Shown one piece after another: positions 6,701 through 16,239 of a stretch of DNA of 64,000 nt (positions within the stretch are counted from its first letter, which is position 1; every line of letters begins with the position of its first letter). This DNA comes from Varibaculum cambriense DSM 15806. Its GTDB lineage: Bacteria; Actinomycetota; Actinomycetes; Actinomycetales; Actinomycetaceae. The notes beneath the pieces were generated by a model, which saw nothing but the letters and a program-made list of their open reading frames with translations, was not told the origin of the DNA and did no database searches. Location: the NCBI RefSeq assembly GCF_000420065.1, contig NZ_ATUF01000002.1, positions 62,001 through 126,000 on the forward strand, written 5' to 3'. Made by a program: the position numbers and the translations under genes.

Positions 6701-9031
6701 ATGACGAAGAATAATCAAGATAACGTAAGACAGCCCCAGGAAAAACAACCGCATCGCCTGCGACATCCGCAGGGAAAACATCCCGGCCGGGGTGAAGAAC
6801 TGCGCCAGTTACTGGAAAAATATGATCGCCGGATTTCCCAGTTAGAACAATCCGACCGTGAACGCGTTCGCCGATTGGCATCCAGAACCGAGCGTTTACG
6901 CAACACCCTTGGTCATCACCCGGTTTCAAAGAAAGTAGCTACTACTACCCCAGCGGAGCCGGCAAACGTTGCTCCCGCACAAACTCCCAGTGAATCGCAC
7001 CCCAGTGCTTGGAAACGCGGAACCCAGATCGCCCGGGAGCAGACCCAAAATCTATGGCACAAGGTTCCCTATCCTCACGGTATGCACCCGGGACTAGTTC
7101 GCGGGATCGCAATTGATGAGCAGATCATCAAATACCGCACCGACAAAGTGGTGTTTTTGTGCACCGGCACCTTAGTGCTGGGGTTTATTCTGTGGGGGCT
7201 TATTTCTACCGATTCCCTCCGCAGCGTATCTGAAGTGGTTTTGCAGTGGGTGGTAGATAATACCGGCTGGTTATTCTCTATCCTAGCCGCCATAATTTTA
7301 TTATTTATGCTGTTCATAGGGCTTTCGCGCTATGGCAACATCCCTTTGGGACGTGATAACGAAGAACCTGAATATTCCTATGGCTCTTGGATTGCCATGA
7401 TGTTTAGCGCCGGCATGGGGATCGGGCTGCTGTTCTTCGGTCCCTATGAGCCGATGATTTATTTTACGAACCCCGCCCCTCATTCCAGCGCTAAACCAGG
7501 TAGCTATCAGGCGTTAAATGACGCCATGTCGCAAACCATGCTGCATTGGGGACTAAACGCTTGGGCTATCTATGCCCTGGTAGGTTGCGCAATCGCCTAC
7601 GGAACCTACCGACGGGGACGGGTTCCTTTGATTTCTTCTATTTTTGTGCCTCTCCTGGGACACAAATTTGCTGAAGGTGGAATTGGAAAAGTAATCGATA
7701 TGTTGGCGATTACCACCACCCTGTTTGGCACCTGCGCTTCCTTAGGGATGGGAGCATTGCAGATTGCCCGCGGCACCGAGTTAGTAACCGGAATCGGAAG
7801 AATCGGTAATGCCGGTCTGTTCGCAATTATTTCCGTGCTAACTGCGGCCTTCATCGCATCGGCGGTATCGGGAATCTCGCGCGGAATTCGACTGCTTTCC
7901 AATATCAACATGGGGCTAGCCTTTTGCCTCATGGCGTTTATCTTCTTCGCTGGCCCGACCGTGTTCATCTTAAACCTGGTGCCTTCCACTTTGATGAACT
8001 ATCTATCCGATTTATTTGGATTACTCTCCACTTCTCCCTCTTATGGGCCGGAGGCCGGTCAGTTCGTTTCTACCTGGACGGTGTTCTACTGGGCATGGTG
8101 GATTTCTTGGTCGCCTTTCGTGGGGCTGTTCATTGCGCGAATCTCCCGTGGCCGGACTTTGCGCCAGTTTGTAACCGGAGTATTAATTGCCCCCACCCTG
8201 GTATGTTTGATTTCCTTCTGTATTTACGGGGGAACCACCATGTATATGCAGATTCAGGGAACAGAAATGCCACTAGAAGACGGGGCAGAAGTGATGTTAT
8301 TTGCCCTCCTCGGGAATTTGCCACTCACTAAGATAACTTCGTTAATCGCGATGTTCTGCTTAGCTATTTTCTTTGTTACCTCTGCCGATTCTGCTTCGGT
8401 GGTAATGGGTTCACTTTCTCAGCAGGGTAAACCGGTTCCAGATCGTAAAATCACGGTTTTCTGGGGGCTATGCCTGTCCGGTATCGCGGTAGTCGGGATG
8501 CTAGTTGGCGGCCAAGATGCCCTGCAAGGAATGCAAAACTTGATTATCGTAACCTCCTTGCCGTTCGCGATTATTGTGGCGACTATGATCATCGCCCTCT
8601 TACGAGATCTGTCACGAGATCCTTTCACCATTAGACGCAATTTTGAACGTTCTGCTCTATCTAAAGCAGTAGTGGGCGGGCTAAAGAGCTACGGTGACGA
8701 TTTCAAGATCGTAGTGGTTCCCACGAAAGAAGGAGAGGGTGCGGGCGCAGATTTTGATTCCACTTCCCCCGAACTGACTGAATGGTATCGGCGCACCGAC
8801 ACCGAAGGTAATCCCATCGACTATGACTATTCCTCCCAGACATATCTAGATAAGCAGGGCAACCCCGTTTATTGGGACGAGAAGGAAGAAACCTATAAGG
8901 ATGATGAGGGGAACCCAGTTCCTTTGGACAGTGTGGAAGATACCTCTCCCGATCAGGAAACCGAGACCGCGGACGCTGCCCCTGCCCAGGAGAGCGCCAC
9001 TACCGAGGCGGCTCCCGATGGTAATAAGTAG
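6701..9031 (+). CDS. BCCT-family glycine betaine/choline-type transporter with long cytoplasmic tails
   Basis: The 776-residue protein has a BetP-like core of about twelve membrane segments from roughly residue 145 to 645. Family signatures are AGMGIGLLFFGPYEP (about 235-250) and FYWAWWISWSPFVG (about 462-475), the latter holding the aromatic substrate-binding tryptophans of BetP. BCCT carriers import betaine, choline or carnitine, driven by sodium or protons, for osmoprotection. A polar, basic N-terminal extension of about 140 residues and an acidic C-terminal tail of about 110 residues with repeated GNP motifs are unusual; BetP uses its charged tails for osmosensing. Substrate cannot be fixed from sequence. 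Confidence 0.9.
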   Translation: MTKNNQDNVRQPQEKQPHRLRHPQGKHPGRGEELRQLLEKYDRRISQLEQSDRERVRRLASRTERLRNTLGHHPVSKKVATTTPAEPANVAPAQTPSESHPSAWKRGTQIAREQTQNLWHKVPYPHGMHPGLVRGIAIDEQIIKYRTDKVVFLCTGTLVLGFILWGLISTDSLRSVSEVVLQWVVDNTGWLFSILAAIILLFMLFIGLSRYGNIPLGRDNEEPEYSYGSWIAMMFSAGMGIGLLFFGPYEPMIYFTNPAPHSSAKPGSYQALNDAMSQTMLHWGLNAWAIYALVGCAIAYGTYRRGRVPLISSIFVPLLGHKFAEGGIGKVIDMLAITTTLFGTCASLGMGALQIARGTELVTGIGRIGNAGLFAIISVLTAAFIASAVSGISRGIRLLSNINMGLAFCLMAFIFFAGPTVFILNLVPSTLMNYLSDLFGLLSTSPSYGPEAGQFVSTWTVFYWAWWISWSPFVGLFIARISRGRTLRQFVTGVLIAPTLVCLISFCIYGGTTMYMQIQGTEMPLEDGAEVMLFALLGNLPLTKITSLIAMFCLAIFFVTSADSASVVMGSLSQQGKPVPDRKITVFWGLCLSGIAVVGMLVGGQDALQGMQNLIIVTSLPFAIIVATMIIALLRDLSRDPFTIRRNFERSALSKAVVGGLKSYGDDFKIVVVPTKEGEGAGADFDSTSPELTEWYRRTDTEGNPIDYDYSSQTYLDKQGNPVYWDEKEETYKDDEGNPVPLDSVEDTSPDQETETADAAPAQESATTEAAPDGNK

Positions 9032-9058
9032 CGAAAATCTTAAAACCTGCACGGAATG

Positions 9059-9160
9059 ACCCCGGCGTATTGCTTGTCAGCGACGCTGGTAGTGCCATCC
9101 TTATCACGGGAGGGAGCTACCAGCGTCACGATCTAAAATAAGTGTTCCGCATGCCGGGGT
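9059..9160. terminator. nested inverted repeats between convergent genes
   Basis: An 11-base inverted repeat (9082-9092 GACGCTGGTAG with 9117-9127) lies inside an outer eight-base repeat (ACCCCGGC at 9059-9066 with GCCGGGGT at 9153-9160). It occupies almost the whole gap between the BCCT gene and the convergent unknown gene, overlapping the latter's stop. A bidirectional terminator is the likeliest role; no long T-tract is present. Confidence 0.45.
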
Positions 9161-10053
9161 TAATAGCCAACCGCTAGTTGCCAAGAACCTAGCGCGAGTA
9201 AGGCGACGGAAGCTGCGGGGAGCATACGACGCAACCACAGTTTCCAGGCTGGGGCAGGCTCGGTGAGAATCTCAATATCTTCTAGATCGTGCTGCTCGCT
9301 AGCCTCTGCCCTATTGCTCGCCCTTGCTTTCAACCGGGCCCAAACGGGCTTAACTAGATAGGTTTCGCTAGCAGAGGGGGAGTCAGCTGGGGGCGCGGGA
9401 GCCGAGCACTCCGGCCGAGAGGAAGAGACTGCTTTCCCCGACTCTAACTTTGGCGCAAACACTGAGGGCGGAGCTGCCGCCCGAATTTCTGCAAACGGAG
9501 CTTTCCGGTGTGAATCAGTCATCCCGGTTAGGTCAGCTGTTGGAGGATTAGCTGCCGGCTTAAGCAATGGTCTTTTGAGCTGGGAGTTGGCCCCGGGGAT
9601 GCGCACCGCAGTCATATCTAGCTGCGGCGCTAACATTTTCCCCGCCTTCAGCGCGGAAACCCCGATCTTCCCCGGACTGTTGGCATTTTTCACGCCTTGT
9701 TTTCGGGGAGGATTCGCGACCCTAAGTCCGGTATTTTTTATCAGCTTACCCGGCGGAGAGAGTACATCATCTCCCCTGCCGCTCACTAGTTTTCCGGGGC
9801 AAAGATATTTTTTACCCCCTAAACTACTTTGCGGGTTGTCGGGACGCAGGAGCCAGTTTTTCCCCTGTTCATCTGCTATCAAGTGAGGGCAGGGAAAAGT
9901 AATTTTTCCCTGCGGTACTATCAGCTTTAATAACGCTGTTTGCTGCGCGTCTACCGCCAGTGCTATCCAGTTGCTACCGGCGGCGTCCACAATATTTTTT
10001 TGCTGGCTTCGCCGGGAGCCAGCCGGAATTTTTAGGGCATGTTTCGTTTCCAT
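9160..10053 (-). CDS. unknown protein with single C-terminal membrane segment
   Basis: I do not recognise this 297-residue protein. The first 75 residues look globular (WIALAVDAQQ, then hydrophobic strands). The middle, roughly 75-250, is low complexity and rich in Pro, Lys, Ser and Ala, with short repeats of the type PGK and PPGKLI, and is probably disordered. The C-terminus has a Trp-containing amphipathic stretch and one membrane segment (about 275-297) that ends the protein. There is no signal peptide, so a tail-anchored protein with a cytoplasmic N-terminus is the simplest model. It is a single gene, convergent with the BCCT gene and divergent from the DUF4191 gene. The consistent reading frame supports a real gene. 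Confidence 0.6.
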   Translation of the reverse strand: METKHALKIPAGSRRSQQKNIVDAAGSNWIALAVDAQQTALLKLIVPQGKITFPCPHLIADEQGKNWLLRPDNPQSSLGGKKYLCPGKLVSGRGDDVLSPPGKLIKNTGLRVANPPRKQGVKNANSPGKIGVSALKAGKMLAPQLDMTAVRIPGANSQLKRPLLKPAANPPTADLTGMTDSHRKAPFAEIRAAAPPSVFAPKLESGKAVSSSRPECSAPAPPADSPSASETYLVKPVWARLKARASNRAEASEQHDLEDIEILTEPAPAWKLWLRRMLPAASVALLALGSWQLAVGY

Positions 10054-10188
10054 GTATCCACTAAAGTGTTTTCCCGTTTCTTTGTCACTCCTTTATCCAC
10101 AGCTGCCAGCGCCATTTTTCTCCGCTTTACCTTGGGGATAACCGCGTAATATACGATTTGCGCATTTTTTCGATAGGCTTAGATCATC

Positions 10189-10893
10189 ATGGCTATACAA
10201 AATAACCCGCAGAAAAAGAAGCACTGGTGGAACAACTTCGCGGATGTCTACCGCGTAACCAAACGTACCTATTCGTGGATCGGTTGGGCGATGCTCGCTA
10301 TCGTCTTGGCAGTTCCCCTGATAGTGCTAATACTCTGTCTACTCGCCTCGATTAGCGTAGGACGCACCATCTTCTACATCATAATTGCGTCCTCGGTAGG
10401 AATGCTGCTAGCTACTACCCTGCTTACTCGTCTGGCTAATAAAGCTATGTATAAGCAGCTAGAGGGGGTTAAAGGCAATGTGTACGCAATCTTGCGTTCC
10501 ATTAAACGTGGCTGGATCGTAGAAGAAGAACCAGTAGCGTTTAACCGCAAACAAGACCTGGTGTACCGTCTGGTGGGTCGGCCGGGAATCGTCCTCATCT
10601 CCGAAGGCCCCTCCTCACGGGCTGGTGAATTGCTAAATGAGCAAGAACGCAAATGTCATCGGGTGGCCCCCTCGGTACCTATCCATAAGATTCAGGTAGG
10701 ACAAGAGAAAAACCAGGTTCCGATCTCCAAACTCCTTAAAACTATTAACCGCTTAAAGAAAGAGATCAGTAAGGACGAGGTTCCGATTGTGGGACAGCGC
10801 CTGCAATCTTTACAAAATAAAACCTATCGTCTGCCGGGGGGAGTCGATCCCAACAAGGCAAAAATTAACCGTCGGATGCTGCGCGGAAAGTAA
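10189..10893 (+). CDS. DUF4191 family membrane protein
   Basis: This 234-residue protein has two adjacent membrane segments (about residues 33-57 and 62-85) and a basic cytoplasmic domain, the layout of actinobacterial DUF4191 proteins. Residues 110-165, including RLVGRPGIVLISEG, are the conserved cytoplasmic portion. The C-terminus is very basic. In other actinobacteria the family is often found near lipoyl-synthase genes; here it stands alone, divergent from the tail-anchored unknown and convergent with a phosphatase. Function is not established for the family. Confidence 0.82.
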   Translation: MAIQNNPQKKKHWWNNFADVYRVTKRTYSWIGWAMLAIVLAVPLIVLILCLLASISVGRTIFYIIIASSVGMLLATTLLTRLANKAMYKQLEGVKGNVYAILRSIKRGWIVEEEPVAFNRKQDLVYRLVGRPGIVLISEGPSSRAGELLNEQERKCHRVAPSVPIHKIQVGQEKNQVPISKLLKTINRLKKEISKDEVPIVGQRLQSLQNKTYRLPGGVDPNKAKINRRMLRGK

Positions 10894-10966
10894 GTGCCGC
10901 AAAACCTGGGATAGCGGTTCTCGCCGAACGCTGGTAAAGCTAGTTCAGCAATTTATCGGGGGCTTT

Positions 10967-11668
10967 CTATGCTTTTTTAGGAGTGCCGAGCACTTTATCT
11001 AGTAGTGCTTTCGAGGGGCGTAGTTCAGTTACACTCTCGTCGACTTCCCAATCCTCTACCGGACGCGAGGACCAGATGCGAGCAGAAAATTTCCCGGGCT
11101 CGCCCTCGAAAACCGATAGCGAAGCATTGGTAACCGGTTTCGTCGCTGCCAGCGCAAAAGTAATCTCGGGACTATTCATATAAGACCAATAGCGGATAAT
11201 CGCGCCATGAGCCACAATCACCGCGCAGCCATCGGGCCCCACCTGATCGCAGGCCGCCCTCACCACGCGGTTAAAACGCGCCAAGGTTTCCGCTCCGCTC
11301 TCCCCGCCCTCCATCTTCAGCTGGGTATCTCCCTGCATCCAGGATCCGATAGTGCGCACATATTGCTCTACCGAGACCAGGTCACTGGCCATTTCTAACT
11401 TTCCCGCCTGTATTTCATTGGCATCCCCATTTTGTATCCGGGTGAGGCCGAATCGTTCTTCTAAAGGTTGGGCAGTCTGGTGGGTGCGGATCAAATTCGA
11501 GGTCACAATCAGCTGTGGAGCCGGCAGGGACAGCTCCTGCCAAGTTTGTACCGCCGCTTCTACCTGCCGCTCCCCCTCGGCATTGAGCGGAGAACCCGGC
11601 TCCGCGGTATCCAGGGCTCCAGTAATATTAGCGCTAGTTTGCCCGTGCCGCATCAATACCAGTTTCAT
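10967..11668 (-). CDS. histidine phosphatase (phosphoglycerate-mutase-like) family protein
   Basis: A 233-residue cytoplasmic protein with the catalytic LMRHGQTSAN motif at residues 5-14 and a second catalytic histidine in VIVAHGAIIRYW (about 148-159). The conserved Arg of SNLIRTHQTA (near residue 61) is also present. Members of this branch act as small-molecule phosphatases and not usually as true phosphoglycerate mutases. ATG is preceded by AAAGGGGAAAAG. It lies 27 bases downstream of glnE on the same strand and may be co-transcribed. Substrate unknown. Confidence 0.88.
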   Translation of the reverse strand: MKLVLMRHGQTSANITGALDTAEPGSPLNAEGERQVEAAVQTWQELSLPAPQLIVTSNLIRTHQTAQPLEERFGLTRIQNGDANEIQAGKLEMASDLVSVEQYVRTIGSWMQGDTQLKMEGGESGAETLARFNRVVRAACDQVGPDGCAVIVAHGAIIRYWSYMNSPEITFALAATKPVTNASLSVFEGEPGKFSARIWSSRPVEDWEVDESVTELRPSKALLDKVLGTPKKA

Positions 11669-11695
11669 CTTTTCCCCTTTCTTCCCATTCCATTT

Positions 11696-14600
11696 TTAAG
11701 AATTGTAAAAGACTCTCTCCATCACTGCCCGAGCGCGGCGAGCCAGGCGTAAATAGTCTTCCCGTAAATCATTCTCTTTGCCGGGAGCATACCCCAGCAG
11801 CCGTGCCAGGGCATAGGCAGGAGCGGTAGCAGTAGGCAGGTAATCCAATTTATTGCCGCTCATTCGATTCGTGACCAAGACATTTCCACAGCGGATTCGG
11901 CACGCCAACTTCCAGGCCTCGGTTAAGGCTGTTAGGTCGGCATCCGATAGCATTCTTTGCTCGGCTGCCACCTTTAAGGCTTCCAAAGTCCCCGTTACCC
12001 GCAGCTGGGGACAGGAAATTGCTCCCTGCAGCTGCAGCAATTGGGAAACCCACTCCACATCACTAAGTCCTCCTGGCCCCAGTTTTACGTGCAGCGACGC
12101 GTCCTGTCCTCCGGGAATTCGCTCATTTTCCATCCGGGCTTTCAGCAGGCGTATTTGCCGGGTAGCACCCTCGTCAAGCGGGCGTTCATAACGAATCGGA
12201 TCAATAGTTTCAGTGAAACGCGCTATTAGCGCCTGGTCACCACCAAAGGCGCGCGCCCGCAGCAACGCCTGTATCTCCCAAGGCTCGGCCCAACGTTCAT
12301 AGTAGTCACGCAGAGCTGTTAAGGAGCGGGACAGCACCCCGTCCTCCCCCTCGGGACGCAGCCCGTAGTCTATTTTCAAACTGGGGGCGGCTGCGGGCCG
12401 ATTCATTTCTTCTTGCAGTCGCATCGCAAAGAGGACCGCAATCCGGGAAGCCTCCGGGGCAGGTAGTTTAGCGTTCGCTAACAAAGTAGCATGTGTAGAA
12501 GTATCCCCCAGGTGGGGCGCCGGTATACTGGCTACCACCCCGGGCTCGCTCCAATGCGGATCTATTAAGGCCGAATGCACTACTAACAGGTCGGCATCGG
12601 AGGCATAGGCAGATTCCCGTCCTCCCCCGCGCCCCATCGCCACTAGGGCAATCCGGGGAATATTTTTCTCTTTAGCCGATAGCTCGCGCAGGATTACTTG
12701 GCTGGCAGCAGCAATGGTCGCATCATTAATAACGGTAATGGCTGCCTGGGTAGAGATGGGATCTAAATGGTTAACCACGTCTCGCAAAGCACAACGCAGC
12801 AGTTCTCGACCCCGGGTTTGGCGAATCAAATCTATCGCAGCTGAACTGTCCTGGTGACGTCGCGATAAGGCCTCCATCTCGGCATATAACTGAGCATAAC
12901 TGCGGGTAGCTAGCTTTTCATCGTCATCTAACCACTGTACCGCTTCGGGTACATGTTCCAGACGCTGAGCTATATAGGGGCTGAGCGACAAAATGCTACA
13001 CAGACGATGAGCCACCCGGGAGGAATCCCGCAACAGTCCCATATACCAATGGGATTTCCCGATCGACTCCGAGAGACGACGAAAACGCAGCAAGCCAGCA
13101 TCGGGGGAAGGTCCTTCCGCCAACCAGCCCAGCAATACCGGCAGAATATGACTCTGAATTTGGCTACGTCGAGAAACCCCGGAGGTCAAAGCCGCAATAT
13201 GTCCCAGGGCTCCGCGCGTATCCCGGTATCCGGCCAACCGGAGGCGATCGGCTGCCGCCTGTGGGTTGAGGGCGGCCTCGGCTTTAGATAGCCCCGCAGT
13301 GGCCGGCAGCAAGGGACGATAGAAAATATCTTGTTGCAGGGCGCGGATTTGGAGTTTTAGCTTTTCCCAATAGCTGGTGAGTTCCCCGCTCTTCCCAAAG
13401 CGTTCTTGACGCAAAGACCTGCCCACTCGGCGCTCATCCTCGCGGTTCTGCGGGAACAGATGGGTACGTGACATCCGCTGCATTTGCATCCGGTGTTCGA
13501 CAACCCGCAAGAACCGGTAGGCATCTGCCAGTTGCCGAGCAGAGTCCCGGCCGATATAGCCACCCTGAGCAAGCGCGTCTAGCGCTTGCAGCGTGGGACG
13601 CACTCGTAAGCTTTCATCGGTACGTCCATGCACCATTTGTAGCAGTTGCACCGAGAACTCTATATCGCGCAGTCCCCCGGGCCCCAGTTTTAGTTCCCGA
13701 CCAGCTGTAGGGCTAGGGATAGATTCTTCTACCCGAATCCGCATTGCTCGAGTGTCATTGAAGAAGCCTTCCCGCTCGACTGCTGTCCACACTAGCGGCC
13801 ATACTGCCTGCATATAGGCATCTGCCACCCGGGGAGACCCGGCTGTGGGACGAGCTTTTAACAGCGCCTGAAACTCCCAGGTTTTCGCCCATTTTTGGTA
13901 GTACTTGGCATGCGCAGCTACGGTGCGACAGGTGGCTCCATCTTGTCCCTCCGGGCGCAGCGCTAGATCGATAGGCCACAGCGGCATCTCGATTCCCGGC
14001 CCACAGCAGGCCGCCGATATCCCGATTGCTAAGCGGGAAGCCACTTCCAGAGCCTCGTCCTCGCTAAGAGTGCTATTTTCGGCGGGCTCGGCCACGTAGA
14101 TCAGGTCAATGTCACTGTGATAGTTAAGTTCTTCGGCTCCCGTTTTCCCCAGGGCAATCACCGCAAAATCTACCTCGCCTGCCGGATCATATTTTGCGCG
14201 TGCCAAGGCGAGGGCGCCTTCTAAAGTGGCATCGGTGAGGGCGCTGAGTTTGCCGGCTACCACGGAAAAGAAAGCTAAGGGATCGGGGTGGGAGGCGTCC
14301 TCGGCAACTATTTGCAGTAGCTGGGAGCGGTAGGCGCGGCGCAGGTCATTGAGGTCGCGCTGAGCCGCTACCCAGGTGTCTGCCCGGATTTGTTGGGCAC
14401 CCAGAGTCTGTAATATTTCCTGGCGTACTCGCTGGCGGTAACGGTTCACTAGGTCGAGCTCTTGCGTAACTAGGTAGCGGCTGCCATCCCAGTAGGCATC
14501 TTGCTCTCCGGCCTGCAGATTGGAGAGGATCTGGGGGTGAGAGACCAGGTAATCACCGGCAAAACGAGAAACTCCGCAAATAGCTATCACTAGGGCTCGC

Positions 14601-14830
14601 TGACGAGGATTTTCCGCCAAATATTTCCCGGTATTTTGCCCTGCTTCTAAAAGGTTGGTTAAACACAGTAACACTTGATCGGGGTGGGCAGAAGCCGATA
14701 GTTCCCGCCAAAAATCTTCATTTTCTACTAGCGGGGCAAAGACCGGGCTATTTACCCAGCTTTCGGCGCGCGCAACTTCGGTAACCCCACTAGAGCGCAG
14801 GCGCGAAGCGAGAGTAACTGGTCTAGCCAT
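11696..14830 (-). CDS. glnE: glutamine synthetase adenylyltransferase/deadenylylase GlnE
   Basis: GlnE modifies glutamine synthetase by adding or removing AMP on a tyrosine in response to nitrogen state. The two nucleotidyltransferase halves are visible: an N-terminal removal domain with GKTGAEELNYHSDIDLIYV and a C-terminal addition domain with MGRGGGRESAYASDADLLVV, each keeping the Asp-x-Asp metal site. Length (about 1044 residues from the ATG at 14830) matches the family. I prefer this start because it follows the glnA stop by two bases; an in-frame ATG at 14893 would overlap that gene by 61 bases. The pair glnA2-glnE mirrors the mycobacterial order. Likely translationally coupled to the upstream synthetase gene. 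Confidence 0.93.
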   Translation of the reverse strand: MARPVTLASRLRSSGVTEVARAESWVNSPVFAPLVENEDFWRELSASAHPDQVLLCLTNLLEAGQNTGKYLAENPRQRALVIAICGVSRFAGDYLVSHPQILSNLQAGEQDAYWDGSRYLVTQELDLVNRYRQRVRQEILQTLGAQQIRADTWVAAQRDLNDLRRAYRSQLLQIVAEDASHPDPLAFFSVVAGKLSALTDATLEGALALARAKYDPAGEVDFAVIALGKTGAEELNYHSDIDLIYVAEPAENSTLSEDEALEVASRLAIGISAACCGPGIEMPLWPIDLALRPEGQDGATCRTVAAHAKYYQKWAKTWEFQALLKARPTAGSPRVADAYMQAVWPLVWTAVEREGFFNDTRAMRIRVEESIPSPTAGRELKLGPGGLRDIEFSVQLLQMVHGRTDESLRVRPTLQALDALAQGGYIGRDSARQLADAYRFLRVVEHRMQMQRMSRTHLFPQNREDERRVGRSLRQERFGKSGELTSYWEKLKLQIRALQQDIFYRPLLPATAGLSKAEAALNPQAAADRLRLAGYRDTRGALGHIAALTSGVSRRSQIQSHILPVLLGWLAEGPSPDAGLLRFRRLSESIGKSHWYMGLLRDSSRVAHRLCSILSLSPYIAQRLEHVPEAVQWLDDDEKLATRSYAQLYAEMEALSRRHQDSSAAIDLIRQTRGRELLRCALRDVVNHLDPISTQAAITVINDATIAAASQVILRELSAKEKNIPRIALVAMGRGGGRESAYASDADLLVVHSALIDPHWSEPGVVASIPAPHLGDTSTHATLLANAKLPAPEASRIAVLFAMRLQEEMNRPAAAPSLKIDYGLRPEGEDGVLSRSLTALRDYYERWAEPWEIQALLRARAFGGDQALIARFTETIDPIRYERPLDEGATRQIRLLKARMENERIPGGQDASLHVKLGPGGLSDVEWVSQLLQLQGAISCPQLRVTGTLEALKVAAEQRMLSDADLTALTEAWKLACRIRCGNVLVTNRMSGNKLDYLPTATAPAYALARLLGYAPGKENDLREDYLRLARRARAVMERVFYNS

Positions 14831-14832
14831 AG

Positions 14833-16170
14833 CTATACTCGCAAAAACTTCGCTAGTTCTCCCCGGGTAATTTGCGCAGAGTATTCGCGCCATTCCCGCT
14901 CTTTATTGCGCAATACATAGGAGAAGACTTCCTCCCCCAATACCTTGGCCATGAACTCGGATTGGCGCAGCTCCGACAGGGCTTCTTCCAAAGTCAGCGG
15001 GAGAGCGGGGATTCCTTGGGCGCGCCGCTCCTTATCCGACAGGCGCCAGACATCATCCTCGGTTTCCAGGGGGAGCTTCATCTCTTTCTCAATCCCGTCC
15101 AGCCCCGCAGCCAGCAACGCGGCATAGGCTAAATAGGGATTAGCTGCCGGATCCGTGCCCCGATATTCGATGCGGGCATCGCCGGCTTTTTCTGGTTTAT
15201 AAAGTGGCACCCGCACCAACGCGGAACGGTTGTTGTGTCCCCAACAAATATAGGAGGGAGCCTCCGAGCCTCCCCAAAGCCGTTTATAGGAGTTGACATG
15301 CTGGTTTACTACTGCCGAGTATTCCCGGGCGTGGGCAAGCAGTCCGGCGGTAAAAGCCTGTCCGGTGGCAGAGAGCTGATAAATATCGCTGGCACCATCG
15401 TAAAAAGCGTTATGTTCGCCCTCGAAAAGTGACATATGGGTGTGCATTCCGCTGCCGGCCTCGCCCGCCATGGGCTTCGGCATAAAGGTGGCCACCATAT
15501 CGTCTTGCATCGCGATCTCTTCAATCAGGATCCGGAAAGTCATAATGTTATCGGATCCAGTCAGGGCATCGGAGGCGCGTAGGTCGATCTCGTTTTGCCC
15601 CGGCCCGTTTTCGTGATGCGAAAACTCGACCGAGATTCCCATTTCTTCCAGCATTGCCACTGCCCGGCGGCGGAAAGAATTGTCTCCCCCGTTAGGCACA
15701 TGATCGAAATAGGAGGCATTGTCAATAGGACGCAGCGGTGCATCTAAGGAAGTTGGCGGCTGCAGCAAGTAGAACTCGATTTCGGGGTGAATATTAAAGG
15801 TAAAACCCAGATTGGCGGCACGTTCTAGCTGCCGCTCTAGTACCCGGCGGGGATCGGAACGGGCGGGCTGGAGATCCGGGGTATAGACATCGCAAAACAT
15901 CCGCCCGACTTCGGCATCCTCGCCCCGCCACGGCAATATTTGAAAAGTGGAGGCATCAGGACGCAGCAACATGTCAGATTCGTAGACGCGAGTAAAGCCT
16001 TCAATTGCGGAACCATCGAACCCGATCCCCTCGTTAAAAGCATCCTCAAGTTCTGCGGGGTCAATCGCTACTGATTTTAGAGAACCAGACACATCGGTAA
16101 ACCAGAGGCGAATAAACTGTACCCCTAGTTCTGCAATCTTTTGTAGTACATCCTCTTGCGCTGAGTCCAC
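14833..16170 (-). CDS. glnA2: type I glutamine synthetase, GlnA2-like (GSI-alpha)
   Basis: This 445-residue enzyme belongs to the glutamine synthetase type I family (ATP, glutamate and ammonia to glutamine). Motifs seen include FDGSAIEGF (about 48-56), HENGPGQNEIDLR near residue 190 and the ATP-site region GMHTHMSLF. Its length is about 25 residues shorter than GSI-beta. The loop where GSI-beta carries the adenylylated tyrosine reads DDVWRLSDKERR, with tryptophan in place of tyrosine, as in M. tuberculosis GlnA2. It is therefore unlikely to be a substrate of the adjacent GlnE. The start is GTG, with AAGGAA upstream. Related glutamate-polyamine ligases share the fold, so a side role cannot be excluded. 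Confidence 0.88.
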   Translation of the reverse strand: MDSAQEDVLQKIAELGVQFIRLWFTDVSGSLKSVAIDPAELEDAFNEGIGFDGSAIEGFTRVYESDMLLRPDASTFQILPWRGEDAEVGRMFCDVYTPDLQPARSDPRRVLERQLERAANLGFTFNIHPEIEFYLLQPPTSLDAPLRPIDNASYFDHVPNGGDNSFRRRAVAMLEEMGISVEFSHHENGPGQNEIDLRASDALTGSDNIMTFRILIEEIAMQDDMVATFMPKPMAGEAGSGMHTHMSLFEGEHNAFYDGASDIYQLSATGQAFTAGLLAHAREYSAVVNQHVNSYKRLWGGSEAPSYICWGHNNRSALVRVPLYKPEKAGDARIEYRGTDPAANPYLAYAALLAAGLDGIEKEMKLPLETEDDVWRLSDKERRAQGIPALPLTLEEALSELRQSEFMAKVLGEEVFSYVLRNKEREWREYSAQITRGELAKFLRV

Positions 16171-16239
16171 GATATTCCTTACTGTCTGCCGGTATTAAGG
16201 GTTTAAGCTATTTGTTCCAGATTGGCTAGTTACCGGACG

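Noticed and set aside
16171-16239. Weak repeats between glnA2 and the ABC ATPase gene
   Set aside because: ACCGG/CCGGT matches are short and unpaired with any T-tract; no support as terminator.
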